Shown one piece after another: positions 8,393 through 17,252 of a DNA stretch of 64,000 nucleotides (position 1 is its first letter; the number at the start of each line of letters is the position of its first letter). A model generated the notes under the pieces. It saw only the letters and a list, made by a program, of their open reading frames with translations, made no database searches and had not been told where the DNA came from. This DNA comes from Micromonospora arborensis (GTDB lineage Bacteria; Actinomycetota; Actinomycetes; Mycobacteriales; Micromonosporaceae): positions 124,001 to 188,000 of the forward strand of contig NZ_PYBV01000021.1 of NCBI RefSeq assembly GCF_003205615.1, written 5' to 3'. Position numbers and translations under genes: made by a program.

Positions 8393-9397
8393 TTACCGGC
8401 GGCTGCTCACCGGCGCGGCCCCCGACCGTGATCCGGCGCCGGCCCGGCGGGGCCGTTCGGTGCTCACCACCAGAGCGACACCGGCGACGATGACCGCGCC
8501 ACCGAGCAGCACCTGCGGGGTGATCGGCTCGGCCACCAGCAGCGCGCCGAGCGCCACCGCGACGGCCGGGTTGACGTAGGCGTACGTCGACACCAGCGAG
8601 ATGGGCGCGTTGTGCAGGAGCCAGACGTACGCGGTGAAGGCCACCAGCGAGCCCGCCACCATGAGGTAGCCCAGCGCCAGCCATGACCGGGTGCTGACCG
8701 CCGCCGGGTGGAAATCACTCAGCTCGCCCCGACCGGCGGCGATGACGGCCAGCACCAGCGCGCCGGCCAGCATCTCGTACACCGTGGCCACGAACGGGTC
8801 GGCGGGCATCCGGATCCGGCCGGACAGGAACGACCCGACCGACCAGGAAACCGCCCCCGCCACCACGGTCAACGCCCCGACCAGCGGTACCGCGTCCGAA
8901 CTGCCGGCGGGCAGCACCAGCAGGACCAGGCCGACAAAGCCCAGGGTGACTCCGGCGAACGTCCAGATCGGCGGGCAGTCCCCGGTGGCGGCGCGCAACA
9001 GCACCACGAGCAACGGCACGGTCGCCACCAGCAGCGCGGCGATCCCGGACGGGAGCGCCACTCCGGGCGGCCCGGATTCGGCGAGCACCACCAGGCCGTT
9101 GCCACCGGCGAGTAGGAGCACCCCGACCAGCGCGGCCGAGGCGAGCTGCCGCCGGTCCACCCGCAGCGCGCCGGGGCCTCGGCGCAGCCGCAGCACCACC
9201 GCCAGAATCAGGCCGGCGACGGCGAATCGCAGGGCGGCCGACAGCAGCGGAGGCAGCGTCTCCACGGTGATTCGGATGGCCAGATAGGTGGATCCCCAGA
9301 GGAGGTAGACCACGATCAACGCGGTCCAGATCAGGGTCGGCGCTAGGTCAGCGCGGCGGCCGACGGCGGCTGCTGCGCTCGGTGGAGGTGAGCTCAT
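8393..9397 (-). CDS. EamA family (DMT superfamily) exporter
   Basis: The 334-residue protein has about ten hydrophobic helices in two EamA repeats. The first begins near residue 25 (YLLWGSTYLAIRI) and the second begins near residue 185. The WGSTY motif and the overall size are typical of RhaT/YdcZ-like drug/metabolite transporters, which export amino acids, nucleobases or toxic metabolites across the cytoplasmic membrane. The substrate cannot be told from sequence. The C-terminal tail is rich in arginine, serine and glycine. It leads a two-gene unit with the prepilin peptidase and is divergent from the LppU-like gene across an 81-base gap. Confidence 0.9.
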   Translation of the reverse strand: MSSPPPSAAAAVGRRADLAPTLIWTALIVVYLLWGSTYLAIRITVETLPPLLSAALRFAVAGLILAVVLRLRRGPGALRVDRRQLASAALVGVLLLAGGNGLVVLAESGPPGVALPSGIAALLVATVPLLVVLLRAATGDCPPIWTFAGVTLGFVGLVLLVLPAGSSDAVPLVGALTVVAGAVSWSVGSFLSGRIRMPADPFVATVYEMLAGALVLAVIAAGRGELSDFHPAAVSTRSWLALGYLMVAGSLVAFTAYVWLLHNAPISLVSTYAYVNPAVAVALGALLVAEPITPQVLLGGAVIVAGVALVVSTERPRRAGAGSRSGAAPVSSRR

Positions 9398-9478
9398 CAG
9401 TTGACCACGCTACGGTGACCTCGGAGTCGGCGTCGCGCTTTGGTGGCCGGCCTCTCACCACTTGTGCAGGAGGGCGGC

Positions 9479-10336
9479 ATGACGAACTACGGACCACCCG
9501 GGGGCGGCAACCCGGGACCGTGGCGTGGGCAACGACCTGACGAGACGCCTGGACGGCCGGTGCCCCAGCCCTACCCGCCGACGGGTCCGCCCTATCCGCC
9601 CGCGCCCGAGGGACGACCCGGGACGTACGGCGGCCCACCCGTCTCACCCTACGGAGGTGCGCCCTACGGCGGTGCGCCCGGGGCGCCCTACGGCGGCGGA
9701 ACGGACAGCCCCTACGACCGCGAGCCCGCGGCACCCTACGACCGCGAGCCCGGGGCACCCTACGACCGCGAGCCCGCGGCGTCGTACGGCGGCGCGTACC
9801 AGCCGACCGGGGCGAACCCGGCGTACGGCGGGCCGCCGTACCGGCCCGACGACGACCCGTACGGCGGCGGGGACCCGGCACCGGGCCGGCGCGGTCGAGG
9901 ACCGCTGATCGCCGTACTGGCCGTCGTACTGCTGGTGGTGGCCGCCGGTGGTGCGTTCTGGTTCCTGCGCGGGCAGGACGACCCGGCGCCGGTGGCCGCG
10001 CCGACCGCTTCGGCCGAAGCTGTCGAGCCCAGCGGGGACGCGGACGCGACCGGGCCCGCCCCGAGCGCCGCCGCACCGGAGTCGTCGGCCGATCCCCGGT
10101 TCGCCAAGGTCGGCCAGTGCGTCCGCAACGACGGCGCGGCGGGCGGCAAACCCAAGTTGCTGATCAGCGGCTGTTCCGCGAAGTCGTACGAGGTGCTGAG
10201 CCGAATCGACGGAGCCACCAGCGGCGAGCGCGATGCCGAGGCCAAGTGCGGCAAGGTCGAGGGCTACACCAACTGGTACTTCTTCGACAGTGAGCTGGAC
10301 ACTCTCGACTTCGTCCTCTGCCTCAAACAGCGCTGA
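9479..10336 (+). CDS. LppU/SCO3897-like single-pass membrane protein, copy 1
   Basis: The 285-residue protein has a Pro/Gly/Tyr-rich cytoplasmic N-terminus (about 1-140) with a repeated PYDREPxAPYDREPGA pattern. One transmembrane helix follows near 145-167 (GPLIAVLAVVLLVVAAGG), then a Ala/Pro/Ser linker and a C-terminal outside domain with four cysteines ending FVLCLKQR. The C-terminal domain resembles the LppU/SCO3897 family of Streptomyces, of unknown function. The ATG at 9479 has AGGAGG about six bases upstream, so it is preferred to an in-frame start 39 bases earlier. It is followed after 23 bases by a paralogue. Confidence 0.8.
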   Translation: MTNYGPPGGGNPGPWRGQRPDETPGRPVPQPYPPTGPPYPPAPEGRPGTYGGPPVSPYGGAPYGGAPGAPYGGGTDSPYDREPAAPYDREPGAPYDREPAASYGGAYQPTGANPAYGGPPYRPDDDPYGGGDPAPGRRGRGPLIAVLAVVLLVVAAGGAFWFLRGQDDPAPVAAPTASAEAVEPSGDADATGPAPSAAAPESSADPRFAKVGQCVRNDGAAGGKPKLLISGCSAKSYEVLSRIDGATSGERDAEAKCGKVEGYTNWYFFDSELDTLDFVLCLKQR

Positions 10337-10359
10337 GACCACCCACCCCCAGGGATGAC

Positions 10360-11172
10360 ATGACGACCTACGGACCAGCGGGTTCCGACCAACCGGACGA
10401 CCCGTACCAGCGCCCGCCCGCCGAGGATCCGACCCGGCAACAGTGGGGTCCGCCGCCGAGCGATGCCGAGCCGCCGACCGCGCCGATGTGGGCCCCGCCG
10501 CCGAGCGATGCCGAGCCACCGACCGCGCCGATGTGGGCGCCGCCGCCCACTTCGGGCCCGGGTTACCCGCCGCCCGGGCCGTTCCCGCCCGCCGGGCCGG
10601 TGCCGCCGCCCGGGCCGGTGCCGCAGGCCGGGCCGTTCCCGCCCGCCGGGCCAATGCCGCCGCCCGGGCCGGTGCCGGGTCAGCCGCCCACACCGTGGGG
10701 CCAGCCGCCTCTTGGCGGCTACGGGATGCCGCCCGTCGCGCCGGTGCAGAAGAACGGCCGCAAGGTCGCTCTGATCATCGCGCTGGTGGTGCTGCTCGTG
10801 CTCTGCCCGTGCCTCGGCCTGGCCGGTTGGGCGGTCTGGGAGGCCGCCGACATCGGCGACGCGGCGCGTACGCCGTCGACGAGCGCGCCGGTCGCTCCGC
10901 GCGCCCTGCCCAGGGAGGTGCCGAGGTCGGCCGCGCCGACCCCGGACGAGGAGTTCGCCACGGGCGACTGCCTGGTGAACGAGGGAACCGAGGACGAGGC
11001 CGAACTGCGCAAGGTGCCGTGCGGGCCGAACACCTATCAGGTGCTCCTGCGGATTCCGGCGACCACCGACGGAGACCGGTGCGAGTCGCTCGCGCCGCAG
11101 GCGACCGCGAACTACGTGCACGACAACTCGATCGACCTGCTCGACTACGTGCTCTGCCTGAAGGAGCGGTAG
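10360..11172 (+). CDS. LppU/SCO3897-like single-pass membrane protein, copy 2
   Basis: This 270-residue protein has the same plan as its upstream neighbour. A proline-rich N-terminus (1-125) comes first, one transmembrane segment near 130-155 (VALIIALVVLLVLCPC), then an external domain with GDCLVNEG and a terminal DYVLCLKER that aligns with DFVLCLKQR in the first copy. The N-terminus contains an exact 15-residue tandem duplication (PPPSDAEPPTAPMWA) and later repeats of PGPxPPAGP. The pair arose by duplication and probably forms one operon ended by the hairpin just downstream. Function is unknown; the family is confined to actinobacteria as far as I recall. Confidence 0.8.
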   Translation: MTTYGPAGSDQPDDPYQRPPAEDPTRQQWGPPPSDAEPPTAPMWAPPPSDAEPPTAPMWAPPPTSGPGYPPPGPFPPAGPVPPPGPVPQAGPFPPAGPMPPPGPVPGQPPTPWGQPPLGGYGMPPVAPVQKNGRKVALIIALVVLLVLCPCLGLAGWAVWEAADIGDAARTPSTSAPVAPRALPREVPRSAAPTPDEEFATGDCLVNEGTEDEAELRKVPCGPNTYQVLLRIPATTDGDRCESLAPQATANYVHDNSIDLLDYVLCLKER

Positions 11173-11183
11173 TCCCGATTGCC

Positions 11184-11229
11184 AAAACTAGGGCTGTCTA
11201 GCGTCCAGGCTAGACAGCCCTAGTTTTTT
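11184..11229 (+). terminator. Intrinsic terminator after the LppU-like pair
   Basis: Perfect 18-base arms (11184-11201 and 11210-11227) flank an 8-base loop, and the right arm runs into six Ts. The stem has an A/T base and GC core, as in a classical rho-independent terminator. It begins 12 bases after the stop of the second LppU-like gene. Confidence 0.88.
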
Positions 11230-11308
11230 GTCGACGGCCACGACACGCCGGTAGCCCCATCTATCCATGTCTAGCCTCGCAGCTAGATGCCCCGATACTC
11301 TGCGATGC

Positions 11309-12553
11309 GTGGATCCGGTCCGCAACCCGTACGCGCCGGGCGCCGGCCAGCGTCCGCCCGAACTCGCCGGGCGGGGGCGGGAGCTGGACGTCTTCGACAT
11401 CGTGCTCGAACGCATCGCACGTGGGCGACCCGAACGCAGCCTGATGCTCACCGGGCTACGCGGCGTCGGCAAGACGGTTCTGCTCAACACTCTCCGGTCG
11501 CAGGCGATCAACCATCTCTGGGGCAGCGGCAAGATCGAGGCACGACCGGACCAGTCGCTGCGTCGTCCGGTCGCCGCCGCGCTGCACATGGCGGTCCGGG
11601 AGCTGGCCCCCCGACACCGCGCGCCCGATCGGATCGACACGTTCCTCGGCGTCCTCAAGGCGTTCGCCCAACGGTCCGCCCCGACCGGCCGGGCCGGTGC
11701 CGCCCCGAAGCTGCGCGACCGGTGGCAGCCCGGCATCGACGTGCCCGCAGCCAGTGGCCGGGCCGACTCCGGCGACATCGAAATCGACCTGGTCGAGCTG
11801 TTCAGTGACGCCGCCGCAGTGGCCAGTGACGTCGGCACCGGCATCGCCATCTTCATCGACGAGATGCAGGATCTCGGCCCGGAGGACGTGTCAGCGCTCT
11901 GCGCCGCCTGCCACGAGCTGTCCCAGCTCGGTGCGCCACTGATCGTCGTCGGCGCCGGTCTCCCGCACCTGCCGGCGGTGCTCAGCGCCGCCAAGTCGTA
12001 CTCCGAGCGGTTGTTCCGCTACCAACGCATCGACCGGCTCGACCGGATCGCCGCCGACCAGGCGCTCTGCGCGCCCGCCGAGCGCGAGGAGGTCGAGTAC
12101 GAGCAGAAGGCACTCGACCTGCTCTACGAGAAGTCCGGTGGCTACCCCTACTTCGTCCAGGCGTACGGCAAGGCGACCTGGGACCACGCGCCGCGCTCGC
12201 CGATCACCGCCGCCGACGTGCGGGTCGCCGCGCCCGAGGCGGAGGCCGAGTTGGCGGTCGGGTTCTTCGGCTCCCGGTTCGAACGGGCCACGCCCGCCGA
12301 ACGCGAGTACATGCGGGCGATGGCCACGATGTCCGCGGTCGAGGACGACTCCGGAGCGGTGGTGGTCCGCGACGACATGGACGCCGCGGTGCCCACCGCG
12401 GAGATCGCCCGTGCCCTCGGCCGCAAACCCGCCAGCCTCTCCCCGGCCCGGGACGCGCTGATCAAGAAGGGGCTGATCTACTCCGGTGAGCGGGGCACGG
12501 TCGCCTTCACGGTCCCGCACTTCGGCCGTTACCTACGCACTCAACCGGCCTGA
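11309..12553 (+). CDS. AAA-type ATPase (AAA_16-like ATP-binding protein)
   Basis: The product of about 414 residues has a Walker A motif LTGLRGVGKTVLL near residue 50 and a Walker B motif IAIFIDEMQDL near 185. The C-terminal region looks like a winged helix (AEIARALGRKPASLSPARD, then KKGLIYSGERG). This is the Orc1/Cdc6-like or STAND-like layout common in actinobacterial single-gene ATPases, whose targets are unknown. The GTG at 11309 is preferred because the protein-like sequence starts there (VDPVRNPYAPGAGQRPPEL). No Shine-Dalgarno sequence is evident, and a TACTCT -10-like hexamer lies just upstream, so a leaderless transcript is possible. The gene stands alone after a strong terminator. 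Confidence 0.8.
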   Translation: MDPVRNPYAPGAGQRPPELAGRGRELDVFDIVLERIARGRPERSLMLTGLRGVGKTVLLNTLRSQAINHLWGSGKIEARPDQSLRRPVAAALHMAVRELAPRHRAPDRIDTFLGVLKAFAQRSAPTGRAGAAPKLRDRWQPGIDVPAASGRADSGDIEIDLVELFSDAAAVASDVGTGIAIFIDEMQDLGPEDVSALCAACHELSQLGAPLIVVGAGLPHLPAVLSAAKSYSERLFRYQRIDRLDRIAADQALCAPAEREEVEYEQKALDLLYEKSGGYPYFVQAYGKATWDHAPRSPITAADVRVAAPEAEAELAVGFFGSRFERATPAEREYMRAMATMSAVEDDSGAVVVRDDMDAAVPTAEIARALGRKPASLSPARDALIKKGLIYSGERGTVAFTVPHFGRYLRTQPA

Positions 12554-12568
12554 CCGGGTCGGGCGCGG

Positions 12569-13117
12569 TCAGACCTTCGACCAGGGCCCTGGAAAGAGCA
12601 CCTCGCCGCGCGGTGGAGGCCCCTCCTCGCTGGTGGACGGCGGCAGCACCAACGCCTGCCAGGGCTCACCCAGACCGGCCCACGGGCCGGTCAGGCCCAG
12701 CTCGCTCGCAGGGCTGAAGCCGAACCGCCGGTAGAAGGCCGGATCACCGAGGACCACGACCAGCCGCTCACCCAGCTCGGTGCAGGCGTCCAGGGAGGCC
12801 TGCACGACCGCTGTGCCGTGCCCGACGCGCTGTCGGTGCGGCGCGACCGCCACCGGGCCGAGTGCCAGGACGGGCACGTCCGGGCCCCGCTCCGGCCGCA
12901 CCCGCACCCGAGTGAGCAGCGCGTAGCCGACCACCTCACCGCCGTACTCGGCGACCATGGCCAGCTCCGGCAGCCAGGCGTCGGTGCCGCGCAGCTCGTC
13001 GACCAGGCTCACCTCCGGCGGCGTCGCCACGTCCGGGCGGGCGAAGGCGGCGGCCAGCACCCGGCGTACCGGGCCCGCGTCGGCCGGGTCCTCAGGGCGT
13101 AGCCGCAGCGTGGTCAC
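12569..13117 (-). CDS. GNAT family N-acetyltransferase
   Basis: This 182-residue protein is a GCN5-related acetyltransferase. The acetyl-CoA pyrophosphate loop is RQRVGHG, preceded by the usual beta-strand VLALGPVAVAP. Later DPAFYRRFGFSPA is characteristic of the YhbS-like subgroup. The substrate is unknown. The GTG at 13117 starts VTTLRLRPEDPADAG, a good family opening; an in-frame GTG at 13162 would add 15 residues. It converges on the ATPase gene with 15 bases between the stops, and diverges from the DoxX gene. Confidence 0.87.
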   Translation of the reverse strand: MTTLRLRPEDPADAGPVRRVLAAAFARPDVATPPEVSLVDELRGTDAWLPELAMVAEYGGEVVGYALLTRVRVRPERGPDVPVLALGPVAVAPHRQRVGHGTAVVQASLDACTELGERLVVVLGDPAFYRRFGFSPASELGLTGPWAGLGEPWQALVLPPSTSEEGPPPRGEVLFPGPWSKV

Positions 13118-13251
13118 CCGCGCGACCTTACCCGCCACGGCCCGGCCATCCGTGACGATCACTCGAATCGGCGTGGCGCGGACGCACGATCACCGATCCG
13201 GATCCGGCGGTTGCCCGGGTAGCAAACGCCGCGACGGGGTATGACTGATCC

Positions 13252-13797
13252 ATGACGCCCGTACGCTCCCTCGCCCGCGCCATGTTGAGCGGCATCTTCG
13301 TGGTCAGCGGGTATCGCAACCTCCGCAACCCGGCTCGGCTGGCAGCGACCGCCAAGCCGGTGACCGACAAGGTCGCACCAATCCTGAAGAAGGCCCATCC
13401 GAGCTTCCCCACCGAGACCGAGACGTTGATCAGGCTCAACTCGGCGGTGCAGGTCACCGCCGGGCTGATGATGGCCACGGGGCGGTTCAGCCGACCCGCC
13501 GCGCTGGTCCTCGCCGGCACGCTGGTGCCGGTGACCGTGGCCGGGCATCCCTTCTGGAAGAACGACGACCCGATCGCCAAGAACAACAACCAGATCCACG
13601 CGTTGAAGAACCTCGGCCTGCTCGGCGGTCTCCTGCTGGCTGCTACCGACACCGGGGGCAAGCCGGGTCTGCGATGGCGGACGGGCCATCGCATCGGCCA
13701 CTCTCGACGTTCCGTGCAGCGCGCCGTCCGTACCGCCCGACGCGAGGCCCGCATCGCCGTCCGTTCCGCGTCCACCGCACGTCGACTCCCCGGCTGA
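13252..13797 (+). CDS. DoxX family membrane protein
   Basis: The 181-residue protein has about four membrane segments. It begins ARAMLSGIFVVSGYRNLRNP, typical of the DoxX family, and later has SAVQVTAGLMMATGRFSR. DoxX-like proteins are small membrane proteins linked to respiration and thiol stress, but most have no assigned function. The last 45 residues are basic, with repeated arginine. It appears to be a single-gene unit between a divergent acetyltransferase and the GT87 gene 215 bases downstream. Confidence 0.87.
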   Translation: MTPVRSLARAMLSGIFVVSGYRNLRNPARLAATAKPVTDKVAPILKKAHPSFPTETETLIRLNSAVQVTAGLMMATGRFSRPAALVLAGTLVPVTVAGHPFWKNDDPIAKNNNQIHALKNLGLLGGLLLAATDTGGKPGLRWRTGHRIGHSRRSVQRAVRTARREARIAVRSASTARRLPG

Positions 13798-14012
13798 ACT
13801 GCGTCGATGCGTTCCAGTGTCACCCCCACCCCCCGCTAAGGCCACGAATTACCTGAACCACCCGGTAGGCGTTAACGCGGTGGAAATGTCAAAAACTTGT
13901 GTGGGATCGGACACGGTCGCATAACGCGGGAGGCACTGACGTGAGGCGCCGCTCTAGGCTCCGTGCAGGACCTGGACGGGTAGGACGACCTTGGTATGGG
14001 GGTGGCCACGCC

Positions 14013-15458
14013 ATGCCGACGGCTGTCGGTAGTCGGGCGGACCGCCTCGCCCAAATCCAACGCGTGACGCGTCGGATCGATCGCAGGAACGTCGTACGGG
14101 GTGCCATCGTGGCCGCCGTCGCCTACGCCGCATGGCTCGCCATCGGCACCTTCGGGCGGCCGTACAACTTCTTCGACATGAAGATCTACCACGGTGCCGT
14201 GGTGTGGTGGGCGAGCGGTCATGAGCTCTACGAGTTCATCGCGCCCGGGACCACCCTCGGTTTCACCTACCCGCCGTTCGGCGGGCTGGTCATGTTGCCG
14301 ATGGCGCAGCTCCCGATCGATGTGGCCGGCCTGATCAACGCCTTCGCCAGCATCGCCGCGCTGGCGCTGGTGCTGGCCGGGCTGCTCCGACCCATCGTGG
14401 ACCGGCTGGGCTGGCCACTGTGGTTCACGGTGGCCGTGGCGGTGCCGCTCGCGGTCGCCATCGAGCCCGCTCGGGAGACTCTCGGCTACGGCCAGGTCAA
14501 CATCCTCCTGTTCGCGTTGATCATGGCTGACCTGATCGGCCTTCGGTGGCGCTCCCGGCGGGGCACCCACTACGCGGCCACCGACGGCCCCCTGCTGCGC
14601 TTCCTCTACGGCGGAGCGTGGGCCGGCGCCGGCATCGGCCTGGCCACCGCGGTCAAGCTCACCCCGGCACTGTTCATCGCCTACCTGCTGATCACCCGAC
14701 AGTGGCGGGTGGCGGCCACCGCCATCGGCACCACGATCGGCGTGACGGTGGCGACCTTCGGGATCGTCGGCGACGAGTCGCGGACGTACTTCGGCAGTGT
14801 GCTCTGGCAGACCGAGCGGGTCGGCGCGGCGGACATGACGCCCAACCAGTCACTCGCCGGCCTACTCGCCCGCCTGTACGACTCGATCGAGACCCCTGGG
14901 CTGCTCTGGCTTGCCTTCTCGGTGCTGATCCTGGCGCTGGGTCTGTCCCGAGCGGCCAGTTCGCGCGCCGATGGTGACGAGCTGACCGCGTTCACACTTG
15001 TCGGTCTGACCGCGAACGTGATCAGCCCGATCTCCTGGACGCACCACCTGGTCTGGGTGATCCCGGCGATCATCGTGCTGGCCGACGCCGCAGTACGTCG
15101 CCGGGAGGCGAGCCGGGGTCTTCCCCAGCGCACCGGCCAGGGCCCGGCGTTCGGCGGGCTGCCCGGAGTCAACGGGCTCCGCCCGCCGATCTGGTACCCC
15201 ACGTTGACCGGGCTCCGCCACGGCGTCGCCGCGATCGGGCTCTATCTGCTCTTCCTGATCTCGCCGATCTGGCCGTACGAGCACCAACTGCCGGAGATGT
15301 CGCACTACCAGGACGGTCTCTTCGGAGCCCTGATGGAAAACTCGCTCGCACTCGCGCTGATCGTGCTGGTCGCCGCGCTGCCTTGGCGCCCGGGTGCGGA
15401 GCCGGCGTTCTACGGCGACCGGCTCGCCAGGGCTGTGCTGGTCAACGGCCGCCGCTGA
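14013..15458 (+). CDS. GT87 family integral membrane glycosyltransferase
   Basis: The 481-residue polytopic protein has roughly ten to twelve hydrophobic helices. It has the family features of polyprenol-phosphate-mannose-dependent mannosyltransferases (GT87, formerly DUF2029). FFDMKIYHGAVVWW lies at the first external loop with its acidic residue, then FTYPPFGGL, KLTPAL, and the C-terminal SWTHHLVW. Such enzymes add mannose to lipoglycans or proteins on the outer face of the membrane. The ATG at 14013 begins MPTAVGSRADRLAQIQRV; an upstream in-frame start at 13899 would add 38 arginine- and glycine-rich residues. Two other GT87-like proteins occur at 24.8 and 43.8 kb. It converges on moaE. 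Confidence 0.85.
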   Translation: MPTAVGSRADRLAQIQRVTRRIDRRNVVRGAIVAAVAYAAWLAIGTFGRPYNFFDMKIYHGAVVWWASGHELYEFIAPGTTLGFTYPPFGGLVMLPMAQLPIDVAGLINAFASIAALALVLAGLLRPIVDRLGWPLWFTVAVAVPLAVAIEPARETLGYGQVNILLFALIMADLIGLRWRSRRGTHYAATDGPLLRFLYGGAWAGAGIGLATAVKLTPALFIAYLLITRQWRVAATAIGTTIGVTVATFGIVGDESRTYFGSVLWQTERVGAADMTPNQSLAGLLARLYDSIETPGLLWLAFSVLILALGLSRAASSRADGDELTAFTLVGLTANVISPISWTHHLVWVIPAIIVLADAAVRRREASRGLPQRTGQGPAFGGLPGVNGLRPPIWYPTLTGLRHGVAAIGLYLLFLISPIWPYEHQLPEMSHYQDGLFGALMENSLALALIVLVAALPWRPGAEPAFYGDRLARAVLVNGRR

Positions 15459-15464
15459 GCACGG

Positions 15465-15893
15465 TCAGGGGCAGTTGACCCATTCCTCGGTGCCGTCGGT
15501 GAAGACCTGCCGCTTCCAGATCGGCAGGCGTGCCTTGACCTCGTCGACGAGCCGGGCGCAGGCCGCGAAGGCCGCCGCCCGGTGCGCGGTGCTCACCGCG
15601 GCAACCAGCGCCACGTCACCGATTTCCAGGGGGCCGACCCGGTGCGAGACCGCCACCGCGTAGACGTCGGGCTCTGCGGCGATCTCGGCGGCCACCTCGC
15701 GCAGCACCTGCGCGGCGCTCGGGTGCCCTTCGTACTCCAGGCTTGTGACCTGACGCCCGTGGTCGTGGTCGCGGACCACGCCCTGGAAGGAGACCACGGC
15801 GCCGGCCCGGCGGTCGGCGACCGCCGCCTCGTGCGTGGCGAGGTCGAGCGGCTGGTCGGTGATCTCGCCGTAGGTGATCGTCGGTGCGGTCAT
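15465..15893 (-). CDS. moaE: Molybdopterin synthase catalytic subunit MoaE
   Basis: The 142-residue MoaE forms molybdopterin synthase with MoaD, inserting two sulfurs into cyclic pyranopterin monophosphate. Family motifs are present: GAVVSFQGVVRDHD, SLEYEGHPSAA, VSHRVGPLEIGDVAL and the catalytic-lysine region KARLPIWKRQVF. The protein ends WVNCP. The ATG at 15893 overlaps the moeA stop (ATGA), so it is the last gene of the moaC-mogA-moeA-moaE unit. Its carrier partner moaD lies on the other strand at 2.8 kb. Confidence 0.95.
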   Translation of the reverse strand: MTAPTITYGEITDQPLDLATHEAAVADRRAGAVVSFQGVVRDHDHGRQVTSLEYEGHPSAAQVLREVAAEIAAEPDVYAVAVSHRVGPLEIGDVALVAAVSTAHRAAAFAACARLVDEVKARLPIWKRQVFTDGTEEWVNCP

Positions 15894-17149
15894 GACGGAC
15901 GCTCCCCCGGAAGCAACGGCAACGGCACGATCGGCACCCGGTCGCCCGGCTCGCCCCTGGTGCCGGGCCGGATGACGGCGAACCCGTCCGCGCCGGCCAG
16001 GCCACGCAGCATCGCCGAGCCGACGTGTCGCACCGGGAACGCGGTGCCGGCGGCCCGGTCCAGCCGGACCAACGCCAGGTGGGTGTGGTCGCCCCGGCCG
16101 GGCACCGCCTCGGCCAACGTGGCCTGCGGCAACACCGGCATCGAGCGGCCCTGCAGGCCGGCGAGCAGCGGGGCGACGAGCGACACCAGCGCCACGATGG
16201 CCGACTGCGGGTTGCCCGGCAGCCCTGCCACGAACCGCATCCGCCCGTCGTCGCCGGCCACCCGGGCCAGCAGCATCGGGAAGCCCGGGCGAACCGCCAC
16301 CGTGTTGACCACGTAGTCGGCGCCGAGCGCCTCCAGGGTCGGGTGCAGGTGGTCGACCGGGCCGTTCATCGTGCCGCCGGTGGTGCAGACCAGGTCGGCA
16401 CTGGCGAGCGCCGAGCGCAGGGCCGCCACATGGGCGGGCAGCGTGTCGGCAACCGGGCCGACCACGTCGGATGAGCGGACCTGGCAGCCATACCGCCGCA
16501 GCCACGCCGGCACCGCGGGGCCGAGCGCGTCCCGGACCCGACCGGCCCCGGGCGGACCCGCGGTCAGCAGCTCGTCGCCGAAGACCAGCAGCGCGGCCCG
16601 CGGCGCCCGCCGGACCCGCAGCGTGTCGTGCCCGCAGGAGGCCGCCAAGCCTATCACCGCCGGATCGACCGGCGTGCCGACCGGCAACAGCTCCTCCCCG
16701 GCGTACGCCTCCTCGCCCGGTTGCCGCCACTCGGGCGCCGGTCGGGGAGTGCCGCTGATCAGGCCGGTGGTGGATGCGGCGGACTCCTCGACGCGGAGCA
16801 CGGCGGTGGCACCCTCGGGGACCATGGCCCCGGTTGCGATCTCGACGGTCGTGCCGTCCTCGGTGAGCGGCGCGGGGGTGCTGCCCGCCAGCACCCGGCC
16901 GACGACCCGCCACGGGCCGCCGCCACGCACCGCCCAGCCGTCCACGCTGGAGGTCGGGAAGGCCGGCAGGTCGGTGCGGGTGGTCAACGGCTCAGCCAGG
17001 GTCGACCCGTCGGTGTCGAGCAGTGCGCGGGCGACAGCGGGCAGCGCGGCGGCCAGACCGACCGCGTAGACCCGCGAACGCGCCTCCTCCCAGCCGGCTG
17101 GTGGGGGTGCGGCGACCCGATCCGCGCTCGGTGCGGTTTCCGTGCTCAC
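15890..17149 (-). CDS. moeA: Molybdopterin molybdenumtransferase MoeA
   Basis: The 419-residue MoeA inserts molybdate into adenylated molybdopterin. The start region contains PTSSVDGWAVRG, the usual substrate-loop motif, and IATGAMVPEGATAV. The MPT-binding-like domain has CTTGGTMNGPVDH, where most MoeA proteins have TTGGVSxGxxD. The C-terminal domain has AGLPGNPQSA. The change from serine to asparagine or glycine in the TGG loop may mark a subfamily. It is transcribed after mogA with an 82-base gap containing a short tandem duplication, and overlaps moaE by 4 bases. Confidence 0.9.
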   Translation of the reverse strand: MSTETAPSADRVAAPPPAGWEEARSRVYAVGLAAALPAVARALLDTDGSTLAEPLTTRTDLPAFPTSSVDGWAVRGGGPWRVVGRVLAGSTPAPLTEDGTTVEIATGAMVPEGATAVLRVEESAASTTGLISGTPRPAPEWRQPGEEAYAGEELLPVGTPVDPAVIGLAASCGHDTLRVRRAPRAALLVFGDELLTAGPPGAGRVRDALGPAVPAWLRRYGCQVRSSDVVGPVADTLPAHVAALRSALASADLVCTTGGTMNGPVDHLHPTLEALGADYVVNTVAVRPGFPMLLARVAGDDGRMRFVAGLPGNPQSAIVALVSLVAPLLAGLQGRSMPVLPQATLAEAVPGRGDHTHLALVRLDRAAGTAFPVRHVGSAMLRGLAGADGFAVIRPGTRGEPGDRVPIVPLPLLPGERPS

Positions 17150-17195
17150 CGACCGAGCCTATCGGCACCGACCGACACCCGCCTGGGCCTGGCCT

Positions 17196-17252
17196 GGACC
17201 GGTCAGTGGTCCCCACCGCGGAGGGGACCGGTCAGTGGTCCCCACCGCGGAG
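17196..17252. repeat. 28-bp tandem duplication at the mogA 3' end
   Basis: The 28-base unit starting GGACCGGTCAGTGGTCCCCA occurs at 17196-17223 and again at 17225-17252, one base apart. The second copy spans the last codons and stop of mogA on the minus strand. The first copy lies in the gap before moeA and therefore repeats the stop codon. It looks like a recent local slippage event. Confidence 0.85.
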
